Under the pieces are notes generated by a model. It was not told where the DNA came from, did not search any database, and saw only the letters and a list, made by a program, of their open reading frames with translations. A DNA stretch of 64,000 bases. Source: Brytella acorum. GTDB lineage: Bacteria > Pseudomonadota > Alphaproteobacteria > Acetobacterales > Acetobacteraceae. Shown in pieces: positions 25,995-34,662 of the stretch; position 1 is the stretch's first letter, and the number at the start of each line of letters is the position of its first letter. The translations under genes were made by a program, and so were the position numbers. Location: the NCBI RefSeq assembly GCF_029309905.1, contig NZ_JARBJP010000002.1, forward strand, positions 1 through 64,000, in the 5' to 3' direction.

Positions 25995-27815
25995 ATGGAT
26001 ATCCGTAACATCGCCATTATCGCGCACGTCGATCATGGCAAGACCACCCTCGTTGACGCGCTGCTCAAGCAGTCCGGTTCGTTCCGCGAGAACCAGCATG
26101 TCGCGGATCGCGCGATGGACAGCAACGATCTCGAGCGCGAGCGCGGTATCACCATTCTGGCCAAGTGCACCTCGGTCGTCTGGAAAGACACGCGCATCAA
26201 CATCATCGACACGCCGGGCCACGCCGATTTCGGCGGTGAGGTCGAGCGTATCCTGAGCATGGTGGACGGCGCGGTCATCCTCGTCGACTCCGCCGAGGGC
26301 GCACTGCCGCAGACGAAATTCGTGCTTGGCAAGGCGCTCGCACGTGGCATCCGCCCGATCGTCGTCGTCAACAAGATCGACCGTCAGGACGCCCGTCCGG
26401 ACGAAGTGCACGAGGAAATCTTCGATCTTTTCGCCGCCCTTGGTGCGGACGAGGAGCAGCTCGACTTTCCGATGCTCTATGCTTCGGGCCGTCAGGGCTG
26501 GGCCGATGAGACGCTGGACGGCCCGAAGAAGGATCTGGCGCCGCTGTTCGACCTCGTCCTGCGTCATGTTCCGGCGCCGGGCCTCGATCCCGAACTGCCG
26601 TTCGGCATGGTCGCCACAATCCTCGAGAGCGACAACTTCCTGGGCCGTATCCTCACAGGTCGCATCGAGCAGGGACGCGCGCGCGTCAATATGCCGGTGC
26701 GCGTCCTGCGTCCCGATGGCAGCGTCGTGGAAACGGGGCGTCTGACCAAGCTGCTGTCGTTCCGTGGTCTGGATCGCGTGCCTGTCGAAGAGGCTGAAGC
26801 CGGCGATATCGTCGCCGTCGCCGGTCTCTCCGACGCTACCATTCCGGACACCATCGCGTCTCCGGAAGTTGCCGATCCGCTGCCCTCGACGCCGGTTGAT
26901 CCGCCGACCCTCTCGATGACCTTCCGTATCAATGATGGCCCGCTCGGTGGCCGTGAAGGCAAGAAGGTCACGTCGCGTCAGATCCGTGACCGTCTCTTCA
27001 AGGAGACCGAAGGCAACGTGGCCATCAAGGTCACCGAAAGCTACGAGAGCGAAGCTTTCGAGGTCGCAGGGCGTGGTGAGCTTCAGCTCGGCGTTCTGAT
27101 CGAGCAGATGCGTCGTGAAGGTTTCGAACTGACGATCGGTCGCCCGCGCGTCCTGTTCCGCGACAATCCCGAGACCGGAGAAAGCGAAGAGCCGTACGAA
27201 GAGGTTCTGGTGGACGTGGACGAGCCCTATTCGGGCGTCGTGGTCGAGAAGATGTCCATGCGCAAGGGTGTCATGCAGGACATGCGCCCGTCTGGCGGCG
27301 GCAAGGTGCGTCTGACGTTCGCAATCCCATCGCGTGGTCTGATCGGCTATCATGGCGAGTTCCTGACCGACACGCGCGGCACCGGCATCATGAACCGCAT
27401 CTTCTCGGGCTACGGTCCGAACGCGGGTAAGATCGAAGGTCGCCGCAACGGCTCGCTTATCTCGGCCGAAGACGGCAACACGACCCAGTATTCGCTGTTC
27501 TCGCTTCAGGATCGCGGCACGCTGTTCGTTGATGCGGGCGAGAAGATCTACACCGGCATGATCATCGGCGAGCACTCGCGCGAGAACGATCTCGAAGTGA
27601 ACGCGATCCGCGAGAAGAAGCTGACCAACATCCGCGCCGCCGGCAAGGACGAAGCGCTCCTGCTGATCCCGCCGCGCAAGATGAGCCTTGAGCAGGCGAT
27701 CGCCTATATCGAGGACGATGAACTGGTCGAGGTCACGCCCTCAGCCGTTCGTATTCGCAAGCGTTATCTCGATCCGAACGAGCGCAAGAAGATGGATAAG
27801 AAGAAGGCTCACTGA
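25995..27815 (+). CDS. typA: Ribosome-associated GTPase TypA/BipA
   Basis: Translational GTPase of 606 residues that aids 50S assembly and stress growth. G1 AHVDHGKTTL, G2 region RGITI, G3 DTPGHADFGGE, G4 NKIDR. Domain II follows, then EF-G-like domains III and V and the TypA C-terminal domain (GRRNGSLISAEDGNTTQYSL). Start at 25995 (MDIRNIAII) with AGGA about nine bases upstream. A rho-independent terminator follows 22 bases after the stop. Confidence 0.97.
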   Translation: MDIRNIAIIAHVDHGKTTLVDALLKQSGSFRENQHVADRAMDSNDLERERGITILAKCTSVVWKDTRINIIDTPGHADFGGEVERILSMVDGAVILVDSAEGALPQTKFVLGKALARGIRPIVVVNKIDRQDARPDEVHEEIFDLFAALGADEEQLDFPMLYASGRQGWADETLDGPKKDLAPLFDLVLRHVPAPGLDPELPFGMVATILESDNFLGRILTGRIEQGRARVNMPVRVLRPDGSVVETGRLTKLLSFRGLDRVPVEEAEAGDIVAVAGLSDATIPDTIASPEVADPLPSTPVDPPTLSMTFRINDGPLGGREGKKVTSRQIRDRLFKETEGNVAIKVTESYESEAFEVAGRGELQLGVLIEQMRREGFELTIGRPRVLFRDNPETGESEEPYEEVLVDVDEPYSGVVVEKMSMRKGVMQDMRPSGGGKVRLTFAIPSRGLIGYHGEFLTDTRGTGIMNRIFSGYGPNAGKIEGRRNGSLISAEDGNTTQYSLFSLQDRGTLFVDAGEKIYTGMIIGEHSRENDLEVNAIREKKLTNIRAAGKDEALLLIPPRKMSLEQAIAYIEDDELVEVTPSAVRIRKRYLDPNERKKMDKKKAH

Positions 27816-27836
27816 GTTCTTCTTCGGTTCGTTCGA

Positions 27837-27867
27837 AAAGCCCCGCCTCCACGGTGGGGCTTTTTTT
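27837..27867 (+). terminator. Rho-independent terminator of typA
   Basis: AAAGCCCC at 27837-27844 pairs with GGGGCTTT at 27856-27863, loop of 11 bases, followed by a T run to 27867. Confidence 0.9.
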
Positions 27868-28082
27868 ATGGTGGCTATATTGAGGCCACACTGCGGCAAA
27901 GCTGCGTGGAGACCTTAAATGATTTCTGCTTCGCGAAACTTTAATGCGCGACGTTAAGGTCGTTTCGTGGTATTTCTGAAAAAGACGAAATGCCGACATT
28001 ATATTGTCAGTGAATGTGTGATCATGACGATGTATTTTCGTTCGTCGACCTCATAATTCCAGAAGTTTTCGGAGTGTTCCCG

Positions 28083-28409
28083 ATGCTGTTCCCCAATCGC
28101 CGTCTGCTCGCCGCTGCTGCGACACTGACCCTTTTCGCTGCGGCTCCCGCGTTCGCACAGACGGAGCCCGGCGTTCCGACGACGGCGAATCCCGCCGCCG
28201 CTCCGGCTCAGGCCACAACCCCGGCCCAGACGGAAGCTTCCCCGACGGCTCCGGCTCCTGGTGCTGCTCCGGAACATGCGACGTCGAGCATGTCGTCGGA
28301 TGAGACAGGTCACAAGAAAAAGCACCATAAGAAGCATAAGTCGCACAAGAAGCATGAGAAAAAGGCTGACGACGCGGAAAAGACCGACCCGTCGGGCGAC
28401 AGCAAGTAA
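28083..28409 (+). CDS. Small secreted Ala/Pro- and Lys/His-rich protein
   Basis: A 108-residue protein. Signal peptide MLFPNRRLLAAAATLTLFAA-APAFA, cleaved before QTEPG. Residues 28-70 are Ala/Pro/Thr-rich and disordered. The tail has a dense block of Lys and His (HKKKHHKKHKSHKKHEKK) ending in an acidic patch. The His/Lys block could bind metal ions, nucleic acid or anionic polymers in the periplasm; I do not recognise the family. GGAG lies eight bases upstream of the ATG. A strong terminator closes the gene. Confidence 0.7.
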   Translation: MLFPNRRLLAAAATLTLFAAAPAFAQTEPGVPTTANPAAAPAQATTPAQTEASPTAPAPGAAPEHATSSMSSDETGHKKKHHKKHKSHKKHEKKADDAEKTDPSGDSK

Positions 28410-28447
28410 AATTGCGGGCTTCTCGCATTTTGCGAGATCCGAACAGA

Positions 28448-28477
28448 AAACGGGGCCTCTAAGGCCCCGTTTTTTTT
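28448..28477 (+). terminator. Terminator after the Lys/His-rich protein, probably bidirectional
   Basis: CGGGGCCT (28451-28458) pairs with AGGCCCCG (28462-28469) over a 3-base loop and is followed by eight Ts on the plus strand. Four As on the other side give a weaker T tract for the converging dadA transcript. Confidence 0.93.
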
Positions 28478-28544
28478 GTCTGGTTCCCTGACGGAATGGA
28501 TTAAAGTGAAGGCTGAACTGTTCCGTCAGCCCTCCCCCCGAGAA

Positions 28545-29804
28545 TCAGTCGTTGTAGCGGTCGAGCGAAAGATCAAGCGCGGGAATGTCGGTGCGACGGC
28601 CACTGATGCGATCGGCAAGAAGTTTTCCCGAGCCGCAGGCCATCGTCCAGCCCAGCGTGCCATGACCGGTATTGAGCCACAGATTGCCATACCGCCCTGA
28701 TGGTCCGACGATGGGCGTGCCATCAGGCGTGCAGGGCCGCAGACCGGTCCAGTAGCGTGCCTTCGTGAGGTCGGCTCCGCCGAACATCTCGGAAAATGAC
28801 AGTTCCAGCGTTTCTCTGCGGTCCGGGCTGAGGCGCAGACGCCAGCCGGTCAGCTCCGCCGTACCGCCAATGCGGATGCGGTCTCCGAGGCGCGTGATGG
28901 CCACCTTGTAGGTTTCATCATTGACCGTCGAAACCGGCGCGCGCTTTTCGTCGGTCAGCGGAGCCGTCAATGAATAGCCCTTCACGGGATAGATCGGCAG
29001 TTCCAGCTCGATCGGCTTGAGCATGCGCGGGGAATAGCTCCCCAGAGCCAGCACGTAGGCGTCAGCCGTCAGGCGACCTTCGCTCGTGCGCACGCCATAG
29101 ATGTTTTCGGCGGCTGCCTCAACGGCCTCGATCTGTGTGCGGAAGCGGAATTTCACGCCTTTTGCCGCCGCCATCTCGGCGAGACGACAGGTGAAGAGGA
29201 AGCAGTCGCCCGCCTCATCGCCTGGAAGGCGAAGGCCGCCCGCCAGCCGTCCTCGTGCCGCTGTCAGGCCCGGCTCGTATTTCAGAATACCATCGACGTC
29301 GAGCAGTTCGTAGGGAACATCACTTTCAGCCAGGAGACGCATGTCCTCATGCGCGGCGGCAACCTGCTTTTCCGTCCGGAAAAGCTGGATCAAGCCTTTC
29401 TGACTGCCGTCATACTCGATGCCCGTCTGCGCACGCAGGGCTGTCAGGCAATCGCGGCTATACTCCGCGATGCGCAGCATGCGGCCCTTGTTGACGTCAT
29501 AGGCATGCGACGAGCAGTTTTCCAGCAGCCGCGTCATGAAGCGGATCATCGGCACGCTGACATAAGCCGGGCGCACGACGAGCGGGCTGTGTTTGCTCAT
29601 CAGCCACTTCATGGCCTTCAGCGGCAATCCCGGCATCGCCCAGGGGGTCGAATAGCCCGGGGAAACCTGTCCTGCGTTCGCGTAGGAAGTTTCGAGTGCC
29701 ACGCCGGGCTGGCGGTCGATGACTTCGACCTCGTGGCCCTGCTCGGCCAGGTACCAAGCCGTGGTGACGCCGATGACTCCGGCGCCCAGAACAATGACTT
29801 TCAT
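28545..29804 (-). CDS. dadA: D-amino acid dehydrogenase small subunit
   Basis: FAD flavoprotein of 419 residues that oxidises D-alanine and other D-amino acids to 2-oxoacids, passing electrons to the membrane quinone pool. N-terminal dinucleotide fold MKVIVLGAGVIGVTTAWYL, the acidic end of strand 2 (VEVIDRQPG), and C-terminal YWTGLRPCTPDGTPIVGP and LNTGHGTLGWTMACGSG. Length is as in E. coli DadA (432). It overlaps the alr stop by four bases (ATGA). With alr it forms the classic L-Ala to D-Ala to pyruvate route. Confidence 0.95.
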   Translation of the reverse strand: MKVIVLGAGVIGVTTAWYLAEQGHEVEVIDRQPGVALETSYANAGQVSPGYSTPWAMPGLPLKAMKWLMSKHSPLVVRPAYVSVPMIRFMTRLLENCSSHAYDVNKGRMLRIAEYSRDCLTALRAQTGIEYDGSQKGLIQLFRTEKQVAAAHEDMRLLAESDVPYELLDVDGILKYEPGLTAARGRLAGGLRLPGDEAGDCFLFTCRLAEMAAAKGVKFRFRTQIEAVEAAAENIYGVRTSEGRLTADAYVLALGSYSPRMLKPIELELPIYPVKGYSLTAPLTDEKRAPVSTVNDETYKVAITRLGDRIRIGGTAELTGWRLRLSPDRRETLELSFSEMFGGADLTKARYWTGLRPCTPDGTPIVGPSGRYGNLWLNTGHGTLGWTMACGSGKLLADRISGRRTDIPALDLSLDRYND

Positions 29805-30916
29805 TTCACTTTCTCGATGTAATCGCGGTGATAGCGGTGACTCAGTCCGGTCAGCAGTTCGTAGCCGATCATATCCAGATCTCTGGCTACCGCATCGAGC
29901 GGACGAAGAGGGCCGATGAACTCGAAGGCGGTTCCAGGTGCAAGCGGCAGATCGCCCAGCGCGGTGATATCCAGCGCGAGGCAGTCCATCGATACGCGAC
30001 CGATGACCGGAAGCAGGATGTCCGGCTTTTCGGGTAATATGGCAAAAGTCCTGCCACCGGCGGCGCGGGGCACGCCGTCCGCGTAGCCGGCCGCGAGGGT
30101 CGCGATTCGCGATGGGCGGCTGGCCACGAACCGGGCGCTGTATCCGACCGCCGCACCGGTTTCGATACTTCGTTCCTGAATCATGCGCAGCTGTAAGGTG
30201 ACGACCGGCAGCATGGGAGAGGGGGCGCCGGGCGTCGGGTTCCCGCCATAAAGGGCGTAACCCGGTCGTACGAGGTCGAAATGGTAATCGGGACCCAGAA
30301 AAATTCCGCTGGAGGCGGCGAGGCTTGAAAGGGGCGCCGGAACGGCTTTTCGGCGGGCAAGGAATGTTTCCCGCTGGCTGCGGTTCTGACCGTGCTGAGG
30401 CTCATCAGCGCAGGCCAGGTGGCTCATGACCAGCTGAATATCGAGTGCTTCGAGGTCATCCCCGGCGTCCGTGAGGGCCCGATCATCCAGTCCGAAGCGA
30501 TACATTCCGGAATCGATCTGAATGACGCATGGTGAGCGCGAGCCGGTTCTGCGAGACAATGCGGCCCAATGAGCGATCTGTTCCGGACTGTTGAGAACCG
30601 GCGTGATGCCAGCCGCCTTCAAGTCCGCCTCGCATCCCTGAAAAGGACCATTCAGCTGAAAGACCTGCGCATCGGCTGCGACCAGCGGCCTGAGCGCGAT
30701 CGCTTCATCGACGGTGGCCACGAAGAAATGACGGCATCCCGCTTCGTAGAGAACAGGGGCGACGCGTGCGACCCCGAGACCATAGGCATCGGCCTTGACG
30801 GCCGCGCCTACGCGGGTTCGGTCGCCGACCTTTCCGCGGAGCCGTCGGTAGTTCCCATCGATCGCGCCCAGATCGATGGTCAGCCATCCTCCGGCACCGG
30901 AGTGGGTGAGATTCAT
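29801..30916 (-). CDS. alr: Alanine racemase
   Basis: PLP enzyme interconverting L- and D-alanine. The catalytic Lys lies in TRVGAAVKADAYGLG near residue 40 and the catalytic Tyr in VGYSARF near residue 250; the C-terminal beta domain has GRVSMDCLALD. I start at the ATG at 30916 (371 residues); the frame continues to a TTG at 30976, and neither has a strong ribosome site. Because dadA follows with a four-base overlap, this is probably the catabolic (DadX-like) racemase, though it may be the only one. Confidence 0.93.
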   Translation of the reverse strand: MNLTHSGAGGWLTIDLGAIDGNYRRLRGKVGDRTRVGAAVKADAYGLGVARVAPVLYEAGCRHFFVATVDEAIALRPLVAADAQVFQLNGPFQGCEADLKAAGITPVLNSPEQIAHWAALSRRTGSRSPCVIQIDSGMYRFGLDDRALTDAGDDLEALDIQLVMSHLACADEPQHGQNRSQRETFLARRKAVPAPLSSLAASSGIFLGPDYHFDLVRPGYALYGGNPTPGAPSPMLPVVTLQLRMIQERSIETGAAVGYSARFVASRPSRIATLAAGYADGVPRAAGGRTFAILPEKPDILLPVIGRVSMDCLALDITALGDLPLAPGTAFEFIGPLRPLDAVARDLDMIGYELLTGLSHRYHRDYIEKVK

Positions 30917-30994
30917 GGGCGGTGTGGCGTTCGTATCATTGTCGGGGACAATAGGCTGAAGCGCGTGGCGTCTCAACCCGTTCTGCGGCTGTAT

Positions 30995-32053
30995 TCAAGG
31001 TTGCCCCGGCGTGCCCTTGCTCGTCGAATATTCGAAATGGAGCGCGGTGTCCGGATGAACAATTGGATAGATGGCGTGCGCCGCCATCGCGCCCTCTGCG
31101 AAACCCTGAAGAATGAGCTTCAGCTTGCCGGGATACGAGGCGACATCGCCGATGGCGAATACGCCCGGAAGAGACGTCTCCAGCGATGAAGGCGTAACGG
31201 GGATCTGGCTGCGCGTCGTGTCGAGATTCCAGGCCGCGATCGGGCCGAGATCGGTCGACAGACCATAAAACGGAAGCAGCGTGTCGGCCTCGAGAACGCG
31301 GACCTGCCCGTCGAGTGTTGCGACTTCCACGCCGCGCAGGACGCCGGCTTCGCCCTGAAGGCCATGCAACTGGTAGGGCACGACCTTCTCGATGCGACCT
31401 TCGGTGACGAAGGCTTCGATGCGCGAGAGCGTCTCCGGAGCGCCTCGAAAACGATCCCGACGATGCAGGAGGAAGACCTTCTCCGCAATTTCGGCGAGAG
31501 ACAGAGCCCAGTCCAGCGCCGAATCGCCGCCACCTGCGACGACGATGCGACGTCCCGCGAAATCACTTCGACGACGCACGTAATATTGTATCGCGCCGCT
31601 TTGTTCAAAAGCTTCCAGACCGTCCAGCGGGGGACGGTTCGGGCCGAAGGCACCCGCTCCGGCGGCCACGATTACGGCCTTGGCGTGGATGACGGTCCCG
31701 GTGCTGGTCGTCAGGGTGAAGTCTCCACGCCGTCCAGAAAGCTTTTCGACGCGCTGACTGAGCACACGAGGGACGTTGAACGGCGCGATCTGCGCTTCGA
31801 GGGAGTCTATGAGCGCCCCGGCTGGAATCGCGGGGTGCGCCGGGATGTCATAGATCGGCTTCTCCGGATACAGCGCGGCGCACTGTCCTCCGACAGCGTC
31901 AAGCGCATCGATCAGGACCGATGAAAGCTTGAGCATCCCGCATTCGAACGCCGCGAAAAGCCCCGTCGGACCCGCTCCGATGATAGCGACGTCCACGATT
32001 TTCGGGGAGTTGGCGGGAGCGGCGGAAGGATCGGCGAGAGAGAGCGCGGACAT
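30995..32053 (-). CDS. Ferredoxin/flavodoxin-NADP reductase, thioredoxin-reductase-like type
   Basis: A 352-residue FAD protein. FAD site VAIIGAGPTGLFAAFECG, NADPH site RIVVAGGGDSALDWALSL, and C-terminal FAIGDVASYPGKLKLILQGF. It has the thioredoxin-reductase layout but lacks the CxxC redox pair, which identifies the YumC-type ferredoxin-NADP(+) reductase. Start at 32053 (MSALSLADP) with GAGGAAA close upstream. It is followed after about 80 bases by alr and dadA on the same strand and is divergent from a TonB receptor, so both iron and amino acid regulation are conceivable. Confidence 0.9.
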   Translation of the reverse strand: MSALSLADPSAAPANSPKIVDVAIIGAGPTGLFAAFECGMLKLSSVLIDALDAVGGQCAALYPEKPIYDIPAHPAIPAGALIDSLEAQIAPFNVPRVLSQRVEKLSGRRGDFTLTTSTGTVIHAKAVIVAAGAGAFGPNRPPLDGLEAFEQSGAIQYYVRRRSDFAGRRIVVAGGGDSALDWALSLAEIAEKVFLLHRRDRFRGAPETLSRIEAFVTEGRIEKVVPYQLHGLQGEAGVLRGVEVATLDGQVRVLEADTLLPFYGLSTDLGPIAAWNLDTTRSQIPVTPSSLETSLPGVFAIGDVASYPGKLKLILQGFAEGAMAAHAIYPIVHPDTALHFEYSTSKGTPGQP

Positions 32054-32248
32054 GGGGTTTCCTCGACACGGGGCGATGCGGCTAACGCGGACAGGTCCGG
32101 GTGCTAGCAGAAAGCGCGTGCCGAGCGAAGCTGCCAGATAATGACGCAGGTCATACCGGGCCGCTTCCTCTGTGGCGCGAAAGACACGAGATGACATCAA
32201 ATCATCCATGCATGTGATAATAAGTCGCATATAAAAGGTCATCTGCAT

Positions 32249-32263
32249 TGCGACTTCCTCGCA
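32249..32263. promoter_or_regulatory. Candidate operator, TGCGA-N5-TCGCA
   Basis: Perfect 5-bp inverted repeat inside the AT-rich region about 45 bases upstream of the TonB-receptor start, a position where an iron regulator such as Fur could act. It does not match a Fur consensus well enough to name it. Confidence 0.35.
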
Positions 32264-32307
32264 TTTGAAGGAGAAAGAGCGCCGAAATTGTTTCAGGAGT
32301 GCCGAAC

Positions 32308-34662
32308 GTGAAATCCCGTCTGATGACGTGTGTGAGTCCGATGTCGCTGGCTGCGGGGATGACCCTGGTATGCACGGCGGCCCATGCCCAGTCGTCGGTG
32401 CAGCCGATCGACCAGACGGGTGCGAATGCGCCGCCCTCGACGAAAAAGACGCAGGCGGGTTCCCACGCCCAAGGCACCAGCGACAGCACGTTCGATGACG
32501 AAGGCGGCGAACACGTCAAGGTCGTCGGCCATACAATGAATATTCTCAACGAGCCGATCGGTATCGGTCGCATGCCGCAGGATGTCATGCACACGCCGCA
32601 GACGGTCAACGTCGTGCCGAAACTGTTGCTCGAACAGCAGAACGTGAAGTCTCTGGACGAAGCCCTGCGCAACGTCCCGGGAATCACGGCATCCGTCGGC
32701 GAGGGGGAAGGCGGCATGGCCGGAGACCAGTTCCTGATCCGCGGTTTCCAGGCCCAGAATGATATTTACGAGGACGGATTGCGCGATTTCGGCGTCTATG
32801 CGCGCGACAGTTTCGACTATGACCGTGTTTCGGTGATCAAGGGGCCGTCATCGGAGATCTTCGGAAACGGCACGACGGGCGGTGCGATCAACATCACGAC
32901 GAAGGTCGCCCATCTCGGAGACAGCTACAACGCCAATTTCTCCGGTGGCTCGGGTCAGTATTATCGGGGCACGCTCGATTTCAACAAGCAGATCGGCGAC
33001 GGCATCGCCATCCGTATCGCGGGGATGGGCAACGAGAACAACGTCGTCGGTCGCAACAACATCTTCTCGCATCACTGGGGCATCGCGCCGTCCATCAGTT
33101 TCGGGCTTGGCAAAAAGACCACCTTCACGCTCGAATATTTTCACCAGACCGATAATCGCATCCCGGATTATGGCGTGCCGGTCATCACCAGGCCCGGAAC
33201 GAAAATAGGGCGTCCGGCGACCGAATACGGCCTGAACCGGAACAACTGGTATGGCACGACCTACGATCAGGACGATTCCGACGTCGATATGCTGACCGGA
33301 CGTCTCAAATCCGAGATCAATCAATACATCACCTTATATGACGACCTGCGGGGCGGCATGTACAGCCGGTATTTCTCGGCATCGCAGCCGGGATGCGATG
33401 CCACCTGCACGGCGAATTTCTTCAACAATCCTTCGGCGGCCATGATCAACCGTCGCGGTCATCTCGGCGGCCCCGAGCCTTATCAGCAGGATGACTGGTC
33501 CGTGCAGAACGTGTTTTCAGGTGTCGGCCGTTTCAGGACGGGCGGCATTCGACACGAGATGATCGCAGGCGTGGACGTCGAGCACGTTTATGACCGCCGG
33601 ACGAACTATGCCTATAATTTCAACGGGCAGAACGGGACGAAGGCGGACATGACCAGCATGATCAACCCGTCCGCCGTCCAGCCGGGCCTGCTTCTTGGCG
33701 GATATGGTCAGTATCCCAACAATCTTGTTCGTGTGGCCGGTGTGGGAAATCCACTCCACAAAACGGGAGACGCGACCGATGTGGGGGCATTCTTTTCCGA
33801 GCAGATGTGGCTCATTCCCGAATTTTCCGTCAAGGCCGGTTTCCGCTGGGATCACTGGAACAGCCATTACAGCGCCACCGAAGGCGCGGTGGCGGCGCCG
33901 ACGCGTCTGTCCGCCCAGCAGGATACGTTCAATCCGACCGTCAGCCTGATGTATACGCCCATGCGTGACACGATGGTTTATTTCAACTGGGCCGAGGCGA
34001 CGACGCCCATGGGGCTGTATGTCACCAACAGCACCGAACCCCTGAGATCCTCGACGGCGGGCTTCAAGCCCGAGCGCAGCCGCCTTTACGAATTCGGCGT
34101 GAAGCAGCAGTTCTTCAACCAGCGCGTCGGCGTGACGGCGGCAGCCTTCCGGCTTGAGAAGGGTAACGCCATGATCACCGATCCGGGCACCAGCACGGTG
34201 ACCTCGTCCAGCGACCAGCAGCGCAATCAGGGCGTCGAACTCAGCGCGTCCGGCGAAATCCTCAAGAACTGGACAGTGATCGCGACCTACGCGTACTACA
34301 ATTCCGAGACGACCTATTCGGCCACCGTCGCCAACCGGGGCAAGCAGCTTCAATACGTGCCGAAGAACTCGGCCACCATCTGGTCCACCTACACGATCGC
34401 CCCCAAAAAGCCGTGGAACCTCATGTTCGGCGGCGGTCTGACATGGCGCGAGGGCGTCTGGCTGGATCAGGCCAACACGGCCCGCGTTCCCGCCAATGTC
34501 GATTTCAGCGCCGTGATTTCCCACAACATCACGCAGCACTGGCGCCTCGCGCTGAACGGCTACAACCTCGCGAACCGTCTGAACTACAGCAATCTGTTCT
34601 CCGATCGCGCCACGCCTGCCGTGGGGCGCACGTTCATGGGCAGCATCGCCCTCAGCTATTGA
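32308..34662 (+). CDS. TonB-dependent siderophore receptor
   Basis: Outer-membrane gated barrel of 784 residues for ferric siderophores (FhuA/FoxA-type). Signal peptide MKSRLMTCVSPMSLAAGMTL-VCTAAHA. The plug domain has TPQTVNVVPKLLLEQQNVKS, LDEALRNVPGIT, FLIRGFQAQNDIYEDGL and VIKGPSSEIFGNGTTGGAINI. A roughly 22-strand barrel ends in the aromatic FMGSIALSY. A Cys pair GCDATC lies in an extracellular loop. GTG start at 32308, eight bases after AGGAG. Its stop overlaps the convergent symporter gene by seven bases. The siderophore is not predictable. Confidence 0.93.
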   Translation: MKSRLMTCVSPMSLAAGMTLVCTAAHAQSSVQPIDQTGANAPPSTKKTQAGSHAQGTSDSTFDDEGGEHVKVVGHTMNILNEPIGIGRMPQDVMHTPQTVNVVPKLLLEQQNVKSLDEALRNVPGITASVGEGEGGMAGDQFLIRGFQAQNDIYEDGLRDFGVYARDSFDYDRVSVIKGPSSEIFGNGTTGGAINITTKVAHLGDSYNANFSGGSGQYYRGTLDFNKQIGDGIAIRIAGMGNENNVVGRNNIFSHHWGIAPSISFGLGKKTTFTLEYFHQTDNRIPDYGVPVITRPGTKIGRPATEYGLNRNNWYGTTYDQDDSDVDMLTGRLKSEINQYITLYDDLRGGMYSRYFSASQPGCDATCTANFFNNPSAAMINRRGHLGGPEPYQQDDWSVQNVFSGVGRFRTGGIRHEMIAGVDVEHVYDRRTNYAYNFNGQNGTKADMTSMINPSAVQPGLLLGGYGQYPNNLVRVAGVGNPLHKTGDATDVGAFFSEQMWLIPEFSVKAGFRWDHWNSHYSATEGAVAAPTRLSAQQDTFNPTVSLMYTPMRDTMVYFNWAEATTPMGLYVTNSTEPLRSSTAGFKPERSRLYEFGVKQQFFNQRVGVTAAAFRLEKGNAMITDPGTSTVTSSSDQQRNQGVELSASGEILKNWTVIATYAYYNSETTYSATVANRGKQLQYVPKNSATIWSTYTIAPKKPWNLMFGGGLTWREGVWLDQANTARVPANVDFSAVISHNITQHWRLALNGYNLANRLNYSNLFSDRATPAVGRTFMGSIALSY

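Noticed and set aside
25680-27575. A 631-codon minus-strand frame over typA
   Set aside because: typA is certain; the antisense product has no recognisable sequence.
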